NCBI RefSeq assembly: GCF_030272615.1 | Contig: NC_081409.1 | Span: forward strand, 470,202,573 to 470,266,572 | Length of the DNA stretch: 64,000 bases | Direction: 5' to 3' | Origin: Cryptomeria japonica | Lineage: Eukaryota; Streptophyta; Pinopsida; Cupressales; Cupressaceae | Translations under genes and position numbers: made by a program | Shown: positions 10,985 through 22,976 of the stretch, one piece after another | How positions within the stretch are numbered: position 1 is the stretch's first letter | Layout of the letters: each line of letters opens with the position of its first letter | Notes under the pieces: generated by a model | What the model was told of the DNA's origin: nothing | Database searches by the model: none | Seen by the model: the letters and a program-made list of their open reading frames with translations, nothing else

Positions 10985-12440
10985 GTGTGCACAAGAATAG
11001 ACCTAAGGGCCTTGCATTGCGTCATTAGCTAGATGATGAGGAGTGAGCCTTCTTTCAATATGTTGGCCTATATCATATCCTTTATATGCCCAAGTTTATG
11101 ATCAATAGAGGCTTGATTACTACACTTGTAGAGAGATGGCACTCAGAGGCATGCTTATTCCATTTGTCGATGGGTGAGGTATCAGTGACCCTTGAGGATG
11201 TGTGGCAAATTCTACACATTCCTATTCATGGAGAGAGAGTGGCATATGATCAAGGAGCAGGGATTGCTACATTATGTTAGTTTTATGAGTGTCATATGGA
11301 TGAGCTTAGGGTCAAGGCCCTTTATGAGATTAAATGGTATCACATGATAGGGACTACGATAATGTGAGTATTTTTTTTTGCAGTTTGATTGCAGGTACCT
11401 TGGTTTCATATCAATCGAATCATGGATTCCTGGTGGGTTGGGGGAGGGTATTGGTTGGCATGATTGAAGAGAGCTAGGTGTTACCTTGGGGCCTATGTGT
11501 TTTAGCCATGTTTTACAATCAGATGCACACAGTTGCATATTTGGGTGCACGGTCAATTAGCTGGGGCATCATGCTCCTTCAGGTTTGGGTATGGGAGCAT
11601 ATAGTCATATTCAGACTAGTAGTTGATGTTGATTTCTAGGATGAGAAACCTTATGCATACAGTTATGCATGTGTAGTTTGATAGAGGTGTATGTGACACA
11701 CTTTGTATTGGAGACATGTCATTGATGTACTACAACACTTTACATGGTGGCCTTATCTAGGTTGTCCAGGTTCGGTTGATGACACACAAGACATAACACA
11801 TTGCCATCACTAGTGATACTTGAATGGTTGAACTGCCAATTCTTAGTGGATTATCGATGTATAGCTTCATAATCAAGTTTTGAGACAATTTAGAGAGATT
11901 CAGTTTGTTCCAGGGGGTACAACCTCTTTTGCTAGATCAGCTCGGGAGGTCTCAAATTGGTGGCCTTTTATTAGTGTACCAGTAGTCATGATAGAGTTTG
12001 ATAGTCTTTGTTCCATGCAGTGGTGTTGGGGTGTGGGTGTGGTTGATCTAGGGATGACTCCTTAGTTTTATATATGGTGGGAAGCAAATAAGAACACATA
12101 TTTGATGGATCCTATAATTCCCATTTTCAAAGGGATTGGATAGTGGATGAGATAGCAACAAGGGGCCTAGGGTGATGATGGAGATGGAGGAGGTGACACA
12201 ATTGGTACAAGAGGAGAGAGGATGGGTAGAGTTAGGAGAGGAGGGAGGAGAGATTAGGCTGGGGGTGATGAGGGTGGTGTTGAAGCAGTTACAAAACTTA
12301 GAGAAGAGGGAGATGAGGGGATGGACATTTATATTGAGGAGATTATTGAGTCATAGGATAGTGATGATGCCACTTTTAGATCATCCATTATTGACAAATT
12401 TGAGGAGTATGAGGAGAGCGATGATGATGGTGATGATGGT
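10985..12440 (+). pseudogene. Plant mobile domain (PMD) protein pseudogene, 5' part
   Basis: Readable blocks in order: PKGLALRH, FFQYVGLYHILYMPKF, GLITTLVERWHSEACLFHL, GEVSVTLEDVWQILHIPIHGE, LVGWGRVLVGM, YLGARSISWGIMLLQVWVWEHI, RQFREIQFVPGGTTSFA and SNWWPFISVPVVMIEF. These match the PMD (aminotransferase-like mobile domain) family, which includes MAIL1/MAIN host proteins and many copies carried by transposons. A Glu/Asp/Gly-rich tail follows. Stops (for example TAG at about 11278) and at least one frameshift break it, and element E interrupts it at 12440. The tail resumes at 28628. It was probably an antisense extra ORF of element H. Confidence 0.8.
12436..12440. repeat. Target-site duplication of element E, left copy
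   Basis: ATGGT directly before the left LTR. The same ATGGT follows the right LTR at 28623-28627. Confidence 0.93.
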
Positions 12441-15400
12441 TGATAGCTCTGAAAATTGATTGCATGAGAATTATCAATTTTGAGCTTAAACATTGATTTT
12501 TTAGTTTTATTTGCATCCTCTGTCAAGGGCCAAGGTCTAGGGTTTATCAGAATTTCTTATGATTTGTGAAGAAAACCCTAGCAATGATATATTGCATGAT
12601 TACCTTTTCCCACTTAAAAGCCAAGGGTTGTATTCTGTTGGCGGGGCCATTTTGTTCCCTAAGTATTAAGTGGTGGTCAACTGGTTTGTGAAATATGATT
12701 TTCCTATAGCCTATCTCCTTTTAATATTGGTGCCCACGCCTATATATTCCTAAGTTTGAAAGTCCTAAGTATTTTGGTCGATTGCTAAATAGAGGATGGA
12801 TCTGATGGCCCATGCTTCCTTGTGGTTGAAAGTATGAGGGAGTTATGGACTGCGGCATCATGAGATGATGCCACATGTTTTTCAGTGGAAAATGACAAGC
12901 TGGCGGTGTAGCTGGTTGAGGCATTGTGTTACTAGTTCTCAGGTGGTAAAAAATGGTTTAGTAATAGTCCTATCAATTTGCACATGTTCAAAATGATCGG
13001 TGATGTTATGTCCTGAGGTCAAAGGTGCCCAATTTATAATTTTGGAGGAGTTAATGGGCATTGTGCAAAGCAGTAAAGCATGAACAGATCTAACGGCCCC
13101 CGTATCCCTGCGATGGAAGTTGCAGGGAGGTTATGAACCGTGACATCACAAGATGATGCCACATATCTTGGGTTGGCTAGGAAGACTTATGGAGGGGCCA
13201 CTGACAGAGTCTAGTCAAAAGATGATATGGCGCTGATTAGTCATGGCTTCATGGGTCAGCGAATATAGATGGAAGGTCAAATGACACATCGACAAACAAT
13301 GATCGTTAGATTTGCCAGGCTGGGTAAGATCAGTAGTTGAGTTTCAAATGTGAAATTAGGAGGGATTATTGAAGACATCAGTCGTAGCTTGTATGGGAGA
13401 GATGGGATGAACATGATACAGACTTGTTGACTTAGAATTGCTTGGATAGTTAAAGATGATATGTCAGAGATATGAAAGGATTGGGATAAGCTTGAAGTTT
13501 TGATATAATGGATCATGAGTTTTCTGATAAATCCAAGTATTTGCTTGTTAACAAGAATCCTGAAGCATAAGACTATACACTAAGAAAGGAATAAGATCAG
13601 AACAAAATCATTCACATGGGGTGAACATATGTAGGTGGCAATGGAGTGATGGCCTATAAAATGATGGTGACTTGAGTTTTAGGCACATCTACTGGAATCC
13701 ATAGCTGACAGGATGAGCCAAAGATATTGGGATGATGATTCTTCACATGGACTAGCACCGCCACTTTGAAGGGGATTCTGATTATAAATACACTAGGCGG
13801 ATGATAGAATGGGTAGAAACAGATTTAAACTTCTTCATTTTACTGAGAATAGTTCTTCATCAGTGAGAAGATGGTGTTCGAACAAAATTATGTATGGAGT
13901 CATTGCATATTTTGTCACACTGGATGGATGTTTTTTCTCTGGTATGAGGTTTCTCATTGTCAGAGGGGTTGTGAAAGATCAAAAGATTGTTAGAGGGGAT
14001 GTGAAAGCCTTTTCTTATCTAGGAAATCCACCCAGGACATCTCCTTTGTTCTTACTCTGCATTTCATTGGCAGAGTGTTCCAAGAGGGAGCTCGCAGGGA
14101 ACTGAAAGAAGGATTTGTTCGAGTGAGGATTGGAAGCTAGTCATCTTTGTAATGACATGGAAGCTGCAATGCCTTCTCAAAAAATTCTATCTACCCCCAA
14201 GCTCCTCTTTACAATTTCTTTGATCTGGGACATAAAGGCCAGAGATTTTCCTCTAATTCAGTTGGTAAGTCTTGTTTCATGTCGGGATCTATTTTCCTTT
14301 TCAGGAAGGGAAATGCTATGGAGTAGACTAAGCATCTAAGGGTCCACCTAGAAGTGTCTGAGTGATATCGACACGACTCAAGTGTTTTTGTTTCTACCGA
14401 TAATCATTTGAAGATTTTGATTCCACCTCATCATAGGCATCAACATGTGGGTAAGGAATATTTTGTAACTGAATTGTGTGCAACCTCTAGGGATTGGTTT
14501 TGGTGACAAGTGTCTTTTGGCCTGAAGCTTGTCATTCCCTTATTTTCTATAAAAGGGAAATCAAGGCCATTAGTTAGGGTTCCAAATTTTGTGAGAAATA
14601 TCTCTACAAAAGTAGGTCCATTCTGCAAGGGTAGGTTCCATATGGTTCTAGAGAGTCATGGAAAATAGCAGAAACTATAATGTCATTTTGTAGAGAAAAA
14701 GTAGTAAAACAGTTGCAAGTTTCCTTTTCAAGTGGGTTCTTCTGTAATTAAAATTGTTGATTGTTATCTGATAGAAGATATCTTATGATATGAATGCAAA
14801 TATATTTTCCAATCTTTATTTTCTTGTGTGCAATTTTCTTTTCTTTTGAGAAAATGGGATCAAGGGTTTTGTTTGTTCATTGCATTGTTATGATGTATGT
14901 AATTTTCCATTGAATGCTTTAGTCCAAGGGGTTAATTAAAATTGTTGAATGAGATTATAGAGAAATAAAACGTGTAACAAGATTTGATAAATAGTCCAGG
15001 TAAGGGATTGTAGGCAGAACAATATTGTAAGGCAGTATTGTTCAAGGCTAGATCAGCTATTAGATGAGTTTTTACCAGATTTCCAGTAACGTTTTTAGAG
15101 ACTGTAGCCCAAATGAATAAGGCACTGGTATTTTCTAGCAAATGTCATTAGGTTTTTGGTTTTTGGTTTATGTTCTTTGTGATTTATAAGAACAAATATT
15201 TTAAAATATCAGAATACCATCTTGTTAAGTTTTTTGTATTTTCTGAAAGTTGTCCTACCCATCTCATGCTCCAGCTTAAGGTTGAGGATCACTAAAGGAC
15301 TTGCCATCCTTAAGCATTCTCCCTTTCTGTTGAGTCCTTTTATGAGAAAATCTGCTTTGTTTTCAGTAAATTCATATGTATCATTACAGAGAGCAAGAGG

Positions 15401-15563
15401 TTCACTAAAGGGATACCCTCACAGGTTCTGTAGAGCTCGAAGTGTAGAAGGATCTTGTATCCTTGTTAAATTTGGTCCAAGCCTGACAGAGATTGATAGT
15501 TGGAGGAATCAGCTTGGTCTCTACCCTGTGGTAGTGTAAGCCCGTATATTTTGGGAACCAACA
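12441..15563 (+). repeat. Element E 5' LTR (3.1 kb)
   Basis: It matches 25492-28622 along its whole length, with scattered substitutions and small indels. Many open stretches inside differ in frame between the two copies, so I consider them non-coding. A TATA box lies at 14548-14555. Confidence 0.93.
14548..14555 (+). promoter_or_regulatory. TATA box of the E 5' LTR
   Basis: TTTTCTATAAAAGGGAAATC is conserved in both E LTRs (14548 and 27604) about 1 kb before the LTR end. This fits the U3/R border of a plus-strand element. Confidence 0.65.
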
Positions 15564-15567
15564 AAAA

Positions 15568-15687
15568 TTGTGACTCTGTTGGGGAGAATATGAATTGTAA
15601 AGAATCTCTGGTAAGAAAAGATTTACCTAAATATAGTTGAGATTATCTCATCTGAGTCACCAACAAATATGGTGACTCTGCTGGGGA
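15568..15687 (+). promoter_or_regulatory. Element E primer-binding site, present twice
   Basis: TTGTGACTCTGTTGGGGA (15568-15585) lies 5 nt after the LTR end. A better copy, TGGTGACTCTGCTGGGGA (15670-15687), lies 102 bp further on after a repeated ACCAACA. The sequence after both is also repeated (TATGAATTGTAAAGAATCTC). The LTR-end/PBS junction was thus tandemly duplicated. The type resembles the TGGCGACTC PBS of Tat-lineage elements. Confidence 0.7.
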
Positions 15688-15985
15688 GAGTATGAATTGT
15701 AAAGAATCTCTAGACTAAAATATTTCTCCAAAGAGTGAAGAGTTTCTTGACCTGACCCTTGTCGGTTTGAGTCAATTCTTATAAATGTTGCTGGAGAATT
15801 TGCTGTAGTTCATCTTTTATAAAGAGTTTTGTCCAAATTTATCCGGTTTTTAAGATTATTTGTAATACCTCATAGGTTGTGAGTGGTGACTCTGAAACTC
15901 TAAGATCTATGCACTAGTGCACATCTCTGTGAAGAAGAACCAAATAATTTGCAGAAAAGATGAAGCAGATTTGAGCTCTTATGAT
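15688..15985 (+). other. Leader of element E, first part
   Basis: Non-coding sequence after the PBS of E, interrupted by element D at 15991. Nothing else was recognised. Confidence 0.5.
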
Positions 15986-15990
15986 GAAGT
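15986..15990. repeat. Target-site duplication of element D, left copy
   Basis: GAAGT before the left LTR. The same GAAGT follows the right LTR at 22521-22525. Confidence 0.95.
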
Positions 15991-17050
15991 TGTTAGGTCT
16001 CGGAGACAACTGAGAGGGGGGGGTGAATTAGTTGTCTAATAAATTCAAATCAAAAACCATTTAACCAACTTAATGCTTAATAATGGTAAACCAATTAAGT
16101 ATGCCGGTAGATAGTGCTAACAGTAAATTGCTCTACCGGTAAAGATTAATGCATGAAACACAAACATAAAGTCATCCACAACACATAACACCAATATTTG
16201 TACGTGGAAACCATGTAAGGGGAAAACCATGTTGGGAAACCTTACCCATAATCAGATGATACTATTGCAGATAGTAAGTGTACATAAATGGGGTCTGCAC
16301 ATGCAGAAAGGCCAATAGCCTAGAGCTCACTGCTCAATCACAAAATGGGAGTCACACTAACTATAGTTGGATGGTTAAATCCAATAAGAATGTACTGCAC
16401 AAAATAGCATCTTCATATGTTGGATTCAGTATCGGTGTAATGCTGATATGCTTCTACAAAAACCTAGCTTCACCTTCAAATGATGTCTTCGTTTATAACT
16501 CTGCTAAATCTCGCATATACCTTCTCACAATTCTTTTTCACATTCCACACTCGATCTTACAAATAAAATCTTACATTTCTACCATAACCTAAGACCAATT
16601 TTAGTAGGTCGGCTCTACAAGATATTACAATAAAAATATTTTACAAACAATATAATATCCGATGCAATAACCAATTGAACATGTTAGCTTAATGCATTTA
16701 CAACAATAATAAATCATCTCCATAGCATGCCATGCTGATCTGGAAAAGATAAACCTGCCGGTGTAACCCTAGGTAACCCTGGACCTATTTGCGGGTAAAA
16801 GCAAATATGTAAATATGAATATACCAATGATTAATTCTTCAAAACAAAGTGTCCACACGATGTCTTCGACATTACCAAGTGTCTTCCATATCATTGCAAG
16901 TGTCGGTGATCATTATATCCTGTCAGTGAACCATATACCAGTAACTATGCAATAGTTACTTGTTTGCTGGTGAATGCTGCTGGATCTCCAAAGTGCTAGT
17001 GTTTTAGTAGGTGTTGACATCAATGAAAAAACCATACCAAAATACAAATA
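15991..17050 (-). repeat. Element D 3' LTR
   Basis: It starts TGTTAGGTCT on the plus strand and ends ACAAATA, where the other LTR has the canonical CCAACA. It is 62 bp shorter than the 5' LTR, mainly because it has one copy of a 20-bp repeat instead of four. Confidence 0.93.
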
Positions 17051-17062
17051 ATCTCCCCCTTT
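17051..17062 (-). promoter_or_regulatory. Polypurine tract of element D
   Basis: The minus strand reads CAAAGGGGGAGAT directly before the 3' LTR. It would prime plus-strand DNA synthesis. Confidence 0.85.
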
Positions 17063-17396
17063 GGAATTGATGGCAACACAAGATGGAAAAACCATGAAAG
17101 TGCCAAAACAGAAATGCCAAATACCAAAAATCAACAATCTCTCCTAAACAACAATCTCTCCCCCTGGGAGCAACATGTGTTTATCCAAGGATTTTCAATA
17201 CCAATCTCTCCTTAAAAGATAATGCATTTTTCCATAGATATCTCTCCCCCTTTGACATCAAATGCCAAAGTTACAAAAAATCAAGTTCATATACAAAATA
17301 CCAATCAATACCAACTACTCCCCCTGAGAAGTAGCTTCCTCATCAAAGATCAGAGTAAAAGATTTGTCTTTTAATTCTGTCAGTTGATGACAATCA
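17063..17396 (-). other. Element D 3' untranslated region
   Basis: Sequence between the end of RNase H and the polypurine tract. It has further pyrimidine-rich runs (CTCCCCCTTTG, CTCCCCCTGGG). No ORF was recognised. Confidence 0.6.
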
Positions 17397-18742
17397 TCAA
17401 CTGTCTAAGTCTCTACCAATGGTGGTATGACTCCAAGATGATCTCTAAGATATTCAAAAGTCTCCTTAGACAAAGGTTTTGTGAAAATATCTGCAAGTTG
17501 TTCTTTAGTATTCACATAAACTAGTTTTATCTCCTTTTCTTCAACTTTTTCCCTTAGAAAATTTAGTTTGATAGAAATATGTTTTGTTTTAGAATGTAAT
17601 ACCAGATTCTTAGATATATCAATTGCTATAGTGTTATCACAATATATAGTAATAGGTTCCTTTCATTTTACCTTTATGTCTTTCAACATTTGCTTAAGCC
17701 ATAGTACCTATGTACAGTTAGTTGTTGCTGCAACATATTTTGATTCTATTGTTGATAAAGATGTACAACTCTGTTTCTTACTCAACCAAGAAACTAATCT
17801 CTTTCCAAGAAAGAATGCTCCTCTAGTGGTGCTTTTCCTATCATCCACATCTCCTACCCAATTTGCATCTGTGTATGCACATAGATCAAAATTTTCATCT
17901 CTAGGATACCATAATCCAAGATTTGCAGTACCTTGTAAGTACTGGAAAATCCTTTTTACTGCTGATTCATGATTTTCCTTAGGATTACTTTGAAATCTTG
18001 AAACAATACATACTACATTCATAATATCAGGCCTGGTTTGTGTCAAATACAGTAAACCTCCTATCATAGATTTGTATCTACTTGGATTAACAAGTGTAGA
18101 TTCATCCTTTTGAGATAATTTGTCATTTGTAGTCATAGGTGTGCTTACCAGTTTAGATTTCTCCATCCCAAATTTCTTTAGTAACACTTTTAGGTACTTG
18201 GATTGACTCAAAAATATACCTTTGTCAGCCTGTGAAATCTGCAATCCTAAAAAGAATTTTATTTCTCCAATCATAGACATTTCAAATTCTTGCTGCATTT
18301 TAATAGAAAATTCCTTACATAATCCATCTTCTCCTCCAAATATTATGTCATCAATGAATACTTCTATAATCAAGATGTCATCATTAGTTATTTTGTAATA
18401 TAAATTTCTATCTGCATTTCCTTTAGTAAAACCAATCTTTAAAAGATACTTATCCAACCTTGCATACCAAGCTCTTGGGGCTTGTTTCAATCCATACAGA
18501 GCTTTTCTTAACCTGCAAACCATATCATTGCCATCTGTCAAAGAAAATCCATCAGGTTGTTCAATATAGACTTCCTTTTCAAGATCTCCATTCAAGAATG
18601 CACATTTAATATCCATTTGATAAACTTTGTAGTTCTTGTGAGCTGCAAAGGCCAAGAATAATCTGACTGCCTCAATTCTAGCTATCAATGCAAAGGTTTC
18701 ATTGTAATCAACTCCTCCTTTCTGAGAATATCCTTTACACAC
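17397..18742 (-). pseudogene. Element D reverse transcriptase and RNase H
   Basis: Copia RT copies element RNA and RNase H removes it. Readable blocks: GVDYNETFALIARIEAVRLFLA, KVYQMDIKCAFLNGDLEKEVYIEQP, GLKQAPRAWY and the active site EVFIDDIIFGG, with both Asp kept. Then come SLLYLTQTRPDI-type residues (GGLLYLTQTRPDIM) and the RNase H core YTDANWVGDVDDRKSTTRG. The 344-codon frame stops at 17708, but the same frame continues with YCDNTIAIDISKN, KHISIKLNFLRE and ADIFTKPL to about 17397. A stop at about 18775 separates it from the integrase end. Confidence 0.93.
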
Positions 18743-20490
18743 TAGTCTTGCTTTATTTCTAACAACCTTACCATCTTAATTGAGTTTGTTTCTAAATACC
18801 CATTTGGTTCCAATTACATTTTTATCTTTAGGCCGGGGAACTAATGTCCAAGTATTATTTTTCTTAATTTGTCCTAATTCTTCTTCCATAGCTTTAATCC
18901 AAAATTTATCTTCACATGCCTCATTAACAGATGATGGTTCTATTTGAGAAATAAGACATACCTCTTCATTTTCCAATCTTCCTCTTGTCATAACTCCTTT
19001 AAATTTGTTTCCAATTATCTGATCTTCAGAATGATTCAATCTTACATACTGGGGTGTCTTAGTTTGCTGTTGTTCTTCAATTACTGTGGAATCCTTTGAT
19101 GGTGCTGGGGTAACTAGATCTTCATTCTGTACCGGTGGATTTAGTGTAGGTTCATTTGTCACAATTTCTATTGCCTGTTTAGAGTCTATATACCTTAAAG
19201 TTCCTCTGAATTGTTCATCAATCTTTACATTTGTATGCTCAACAATTTTTTTCAATCTCTTGTTAAAACATCTATATGCCTTGCTCTTAGATGAATAACC
19301 AAGAAATATTCCTTCATCACTTCTAGGATCAAATTTGTCAATATACTCATCTCTTCTAATATAACATTTACTTCCAAAAATTCTAAAATACTTAAGAGTA
19401 GGAGTATTACCAAACCATAGTTCATGAGGGGTCTTACCGGTTTCACCTTTGATGTGAACTCTCCTCCTTGATCTGATCTTAAACATCTGAAATTCTTACC
19501 GGTTTCATTTTCAACCATTGCTTTGAATAGTTTGAACTTTCCAAGTGCTTCTGATTTTTCTCTGAGAAAAGTAACCCAACACATTCTAGAATAATCATCA
19601 ATAATTAGCATGAAATATGTATCACCTTGTAAGCTTTTAGTTATAGTTGGACCACATAAATCAGTGTGAATCAAATCAAGAGCATTATTGGATTTTTCCA
19701 GAATACTTTTGAAACTAGCTCTAACTTGTTTTCCAAATTGACATTCCTTACAAATTGTATTCTGAGGTTTCACAATTTTAGGTAGATCTCTAACTGCCTT
19801 AGAAGTACTGATCTTCACCATGCAATCAAAGTTTACATGACATAGTCTCTTATGCCATAACCAACTTTCATATATATGTGCAATAAAGCATGCCTTTTCA
19901 CTATTATTCAAATGAAAGATATTACCTCTAATATGATTACTGGTTGCAATCTCCAAACTAGTTCTATTCATCATTTTGCATTTTCTGTTTTTAAATTGTA
20001 ACTGAAATCCCTTCTCAACCAATTGACCAACACTTAAAAGATTATGCTTTAATCCTTCAACATAGTAGACATTGTTAGTGTTATGCTCACCATCAAGAGA
20101 TATTGAACCTTTACCTTTGAAAGAACATGCTTTGTCATCTCCAAATCTTACTAAACCTCCATTGTATTCTTGAAAGTTCAATAATTTACCTCTGTCTCCT
20201 ATCATATGATGTGAGCATCCTAAGTCAATGATCCATTCATCCTTTACTTCAACTTTAGCTGCTAGGGCTTATTCTACTAGTTGAGCAGTAGGTGTTAGTT
20301 GATCTTCTATTATAGCAACAAAAACCCATCCATTGTCTACTAGATCCTCATCAGAATCATCAAACACACCTTCATCAGCAATGTAACAAGATTTGTCTTT
20401 GTTCTTCTTAAATCTGTATCTCTAATATTTAGGATTAGGCTTGTATGTTCTTCTAGATTCATCTCTTAGTCGAGCATGTCTATCAGGGCA
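18743..20490 (-). pseudogene. Element D protease and integrase, internally deleted
   Basis: The protease start reads EWIIDLGCSHHM (near 20225). Copia elements have DSG here, so the active site has changed Ser to Leu (TCA to TTA). The integrase Zn-binding block (WHKRLCHVNF, CKECQFGKQ) and the first two catalytic Asp are present (IHTDLCGP, RSDQGGEFTS). Directly after the second Asp the frame jumps to KGETGKTPHELWFGNTP at about 19450. The segment that carries the third catalytic residue, a Glu, is missing. The late part (YFRIFGSKCYI, GIFLGYS, WVFRNKLN) follows to 18776. Confidence 0.9.
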
Positions 20491-20531
20491 TCTCAAAGCC
20501 ATATGACCAATCTTATTGCAGTTAAAACATT
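20488..20531 (-). other. CCHC zinc knuckle of the element D gag
   Basis: CFNCNKIGHMALRC has the CX2CX4HX4C spacing of a retroviral nucleocapsid knuckle that binds element RNA. It lies in a different frame from the gag N-terminus, so a frameshift lies near 20555. Confidence 0.85.
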
Positions 20532-21341
20532 TAAAGGGTGATTTACCTTCATACTTACTTCAACTGGACCTTTTGGCATTTTCCTTGCAAATAGTGCTTC
20601 AAGTTCTTCATTCTCCTTCCTAGTTTCTTCAAGTTCTCTTGCATAAAAGGCTTTCCAATCTGATTTGACAAATGATGGAGCAGACGATGTTGATGCTTTA
20701 AAGGCCAAATCTATCTTTATAGTAGTAACAAGACCAAATTCCTCAATTTCAAAAGTTGAAAGTTTTCTGATCAATGTATCCCTAGTTACTAATGTATTAG
20801 GCATTGTTCTTAACTCATTTATAGCAGTAACCTTCATTTTATATGCCGGTGGCAATCCTCTTAAGATTTTTGAAACAATTTCATCCTCACTCAAGGTTCC
20901 TCCACAACATTTAATACCTAAAACAATTTCATTTACTCTTTCCATAAAAGTAGAAATCCTTTCATCTTCTTCCATTTTCAGATGTTCATACCTGACTCGG
21001 AAGCTTTCAAGTTTTGCAATCTTGACTATGGAATCTCCTTCATTTAGTGTTTCCAAGTGATCCCAAATAGCTTTAGCAATAGATCTATCTAATAATCCCA
21101 TGATTTGTTGATCTGATAAAGCACTCAAAAGTGCTTCTCTTGCTTTGCAATCATTCTCCTCATCTTTAGCTAAGGTAGTTGGAGCAGTCTGACTAGCTAC
21201 AGCAGTAGTATAGCCATTCTTTGCAACTTCCCAGATGTCTTTACCAATGCAATTCAGATGTGTCTCCATTCTGATCTTCCATATCCCATAGTTGGTTCCA
21301 TCAAGTTTAGGACTATCCTTCCTGAAATAATTAGTATTCAT
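20493..21341 (-). pseudogene. Element D gag (UBN2 type), frameshifted
   Basis: Copia gag forms the particle shell. The ATG at 21341 lies about 45 bp after the PBS and starts MNTNYFRKDSPKLDGTNYG. The typical block WKIRMETHLNCIGKDIWEV is followed by AKAIWDHLETLNEGD, KLESFRVRYEHLKM and ILRGLPPAYKMKV, the UBN2/gag-polypeptide signature. A Glu-rich coiled-coil-like stretch (ELEETRKENEELEALFARK) lies near residue 245. The frame is lost near residue 260, before the CCHC knuckle. Confidence 0.92.
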
Positions 21342-21383
21342 TGTATCTCCTCAAGTTGTTAAACTTCTGCAAAAGAGGACTAA

Positions 21384-21398
21384 GCTCTGATACAAAAT
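21384..21398 (-). promoter_or_regulatory. Primer-binding site of element D
   Basis: The minus strand reads AATTTTGTATCAGAGC next to the 5' LTR. TATCAGAGC matches the initiator-Met tRNA type (TGGTATCAGAGC). The first bases have drifted. Confidence 0.75.
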
Positions 21399-22520
21399 TG
21401 TTAGGTCCCGAAGACAACTGAGAGGGGGGGGTGAATCAGTTGTCTAAGAAATTCAAATCAAAAACCATTTAACCAACTTAATGCTTAATACTAGTAAACC
21501 AGTTAAGTATGCTGGTAGATAGTGTTAATAGTAAATTTCTATACCGGTAAAGGATTAATGCATGAAACACAAACATAAAGTCATCCACAACAAATAACAC
21601 CAATATTTGTACATGGAAACCCTGCAAGGGGAAAAACCATGGTGGGAAACCTTACCCACAATCAGATGATACTACTGCAGATAGTAAGTGTACATAAATG
21701 GGCTCTGCACATGCAGAAAGGCCAACAACCTAGAGTTCACTGCTCAATCACAAAATGGGAGTCACACTGACTACAGTTGGATGGTTAAATCCAATAAGAA
21801 TGTACTGCACAAAATAGCATCTTCATATGTTGGATTCAGTACCGGTGTAATGTTTATATGCTTCTACAAAAACCTAGCTTCACCTTCAAATGATGTCTTC
21901 GTGTATAATTCTACTAAATCTCGCATATACCTTCTCACAATTTTTTTTCGCATTCCACACTCGATCTTACAAATAAGATCTTACATTTATACCATAACCT
22001 AAGACCAATTTTAGTAGGTCGGCTCTACAAGATATTACAATAAAAACATTTTACAAACAATATAATATCCGATGCAATAACCAATTGAACATGTCAGCTT
22101 AATGCATTTACAACAATAATAAATCATCTCCATAGCATGCCATGTTGATCTGGAAAAGATAAACCTACCGGTGTAACCCTAGGTAACCCTGGACCTATTT
22201 GCCGGTAAAAGCAAATATGTAAATATGAATATACCAATGATTAATTCTTCAAAACAAAGTGTCTACATGATGTCTTCAACATTACCAAGTGTCTTCCATA
22301 TCATTCCAAGTGTCGGTGATCATTATATCCCGTCGGTGAACATTATATCCCACCAGTGAACATTATATCCCGCCGGTGAACATTATATCCTGCCGGTGAA
22401 CCATATACCAGTAACTGTGCAATAGTTACTTGTTTGCTGGTGAATGCTGCTGGATCTCCGAAGTGATAGTGTTTTAGTAGGTGTTGACATCAATGACAAA
22501 ACCATACCAAAATACCAACA
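21399..22520 (-). repeat. Element D 5' LTR
   Basis: It starts TGTTAGGTCC and ends AATACCAACA on the plus strand, and is otherwise closely similar to 15991-17050. Confidence 0.94.
22321..22400. repeat. 20-bp tandem repeat, four copies, in the D 5' LTR
   Basis: Four copies of CATTATATCCCGCCGGTGAA with a few substitutions. The 3' LTR has a single copy at 16911-16930. Confidence 0.95.
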
Positions 22521-22525
22521 GAAGT
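22521..22525. repeat. Target-site duplication of element D, right copy
   Basis: GAAGT, identical to 15986-15990. Confidence 0.95.
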
Positions 22526-22976
22526 ACCCTGACAATTTGATGATGAAATCCATATAATGCCATTTGATGATAAGGAAGTGTGGCAGTGTTGTGTTCAAAC
22601 AAATTTGACCTATGAAAGAATTCCAGTTGTTTGAGTATTTATCCTCTGCAAGGAGGTGGTGACTTTGTCAAAGACCGATGTTAAAAATTTGAAGGATTGA
22701 AAGGGATTTTGCAAATCCCTAGTTAAAGAAGGTAGCAATAGCTTCAACATTTCCAAGTATTTTGATTTTCATGAGTCAAATGTATTTTCATGAAAATTAC
22801 ATTTAAAAATGTTCCCTAAAGAGTGAGAGAAGCACTAAGGAAGGGAATGGTAGCGATTATTTTACATACTCCCATGATACATTTTTTTACATTTTGTATG
22901 AGGTTAGATGGAGTATGTTTTGAGTTATGCAATGTAATATTTTAAGATTTATAGCAAAAAGGAAAGAATTAGGGAA
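22526..22976 (+). other. Leader of element E, second part
   Basis: The leader of E resumes after the insertion of D. No convincing ORF. A 21-bp direct repeat (TATGAAAGTATGTATTATGTG) overlaps the following gag start. Confidence 0.5.

Larger units (their letters stand above)
15991..22520 (-). mobile_element. Element D: Ty1/copia retrotransposon, nearly full length
   Basis: Minus-strand copia element with LTRs at 15991-17050 and 21399-22520 and the TSD GAAGT. Pol order is gag, protease, integrase, RT, RNase H, the copia order. PBS-like GTATCAGAGC lies next to the 5' LTR, and a G-rich polypurine tract (minus strand AAAGGGGGAGAT) next to the 3' LTR. The LTR end motif TTCACCCCCCCCTCTCAG recalls plant copia elements such as Sireviruses. 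A frameshift in gag, stops, the protease change DSG to DLG and an integrase deletion make it defective. Confidence 0.95.

Noticed and set aside
13809-14105. 98-codon open stretch in the 5' LTR of E
   Set aside because: The counterpart at 26880-27210 is open in another frame, so it is not conserved as protein.
16278-16592. 104-codon open stretches in both LTRs of D (also 21688-22002)
   Set aside because: They are similar only because the LTRs are duplicates; the strand is opposite to the element and no family is recognisable.
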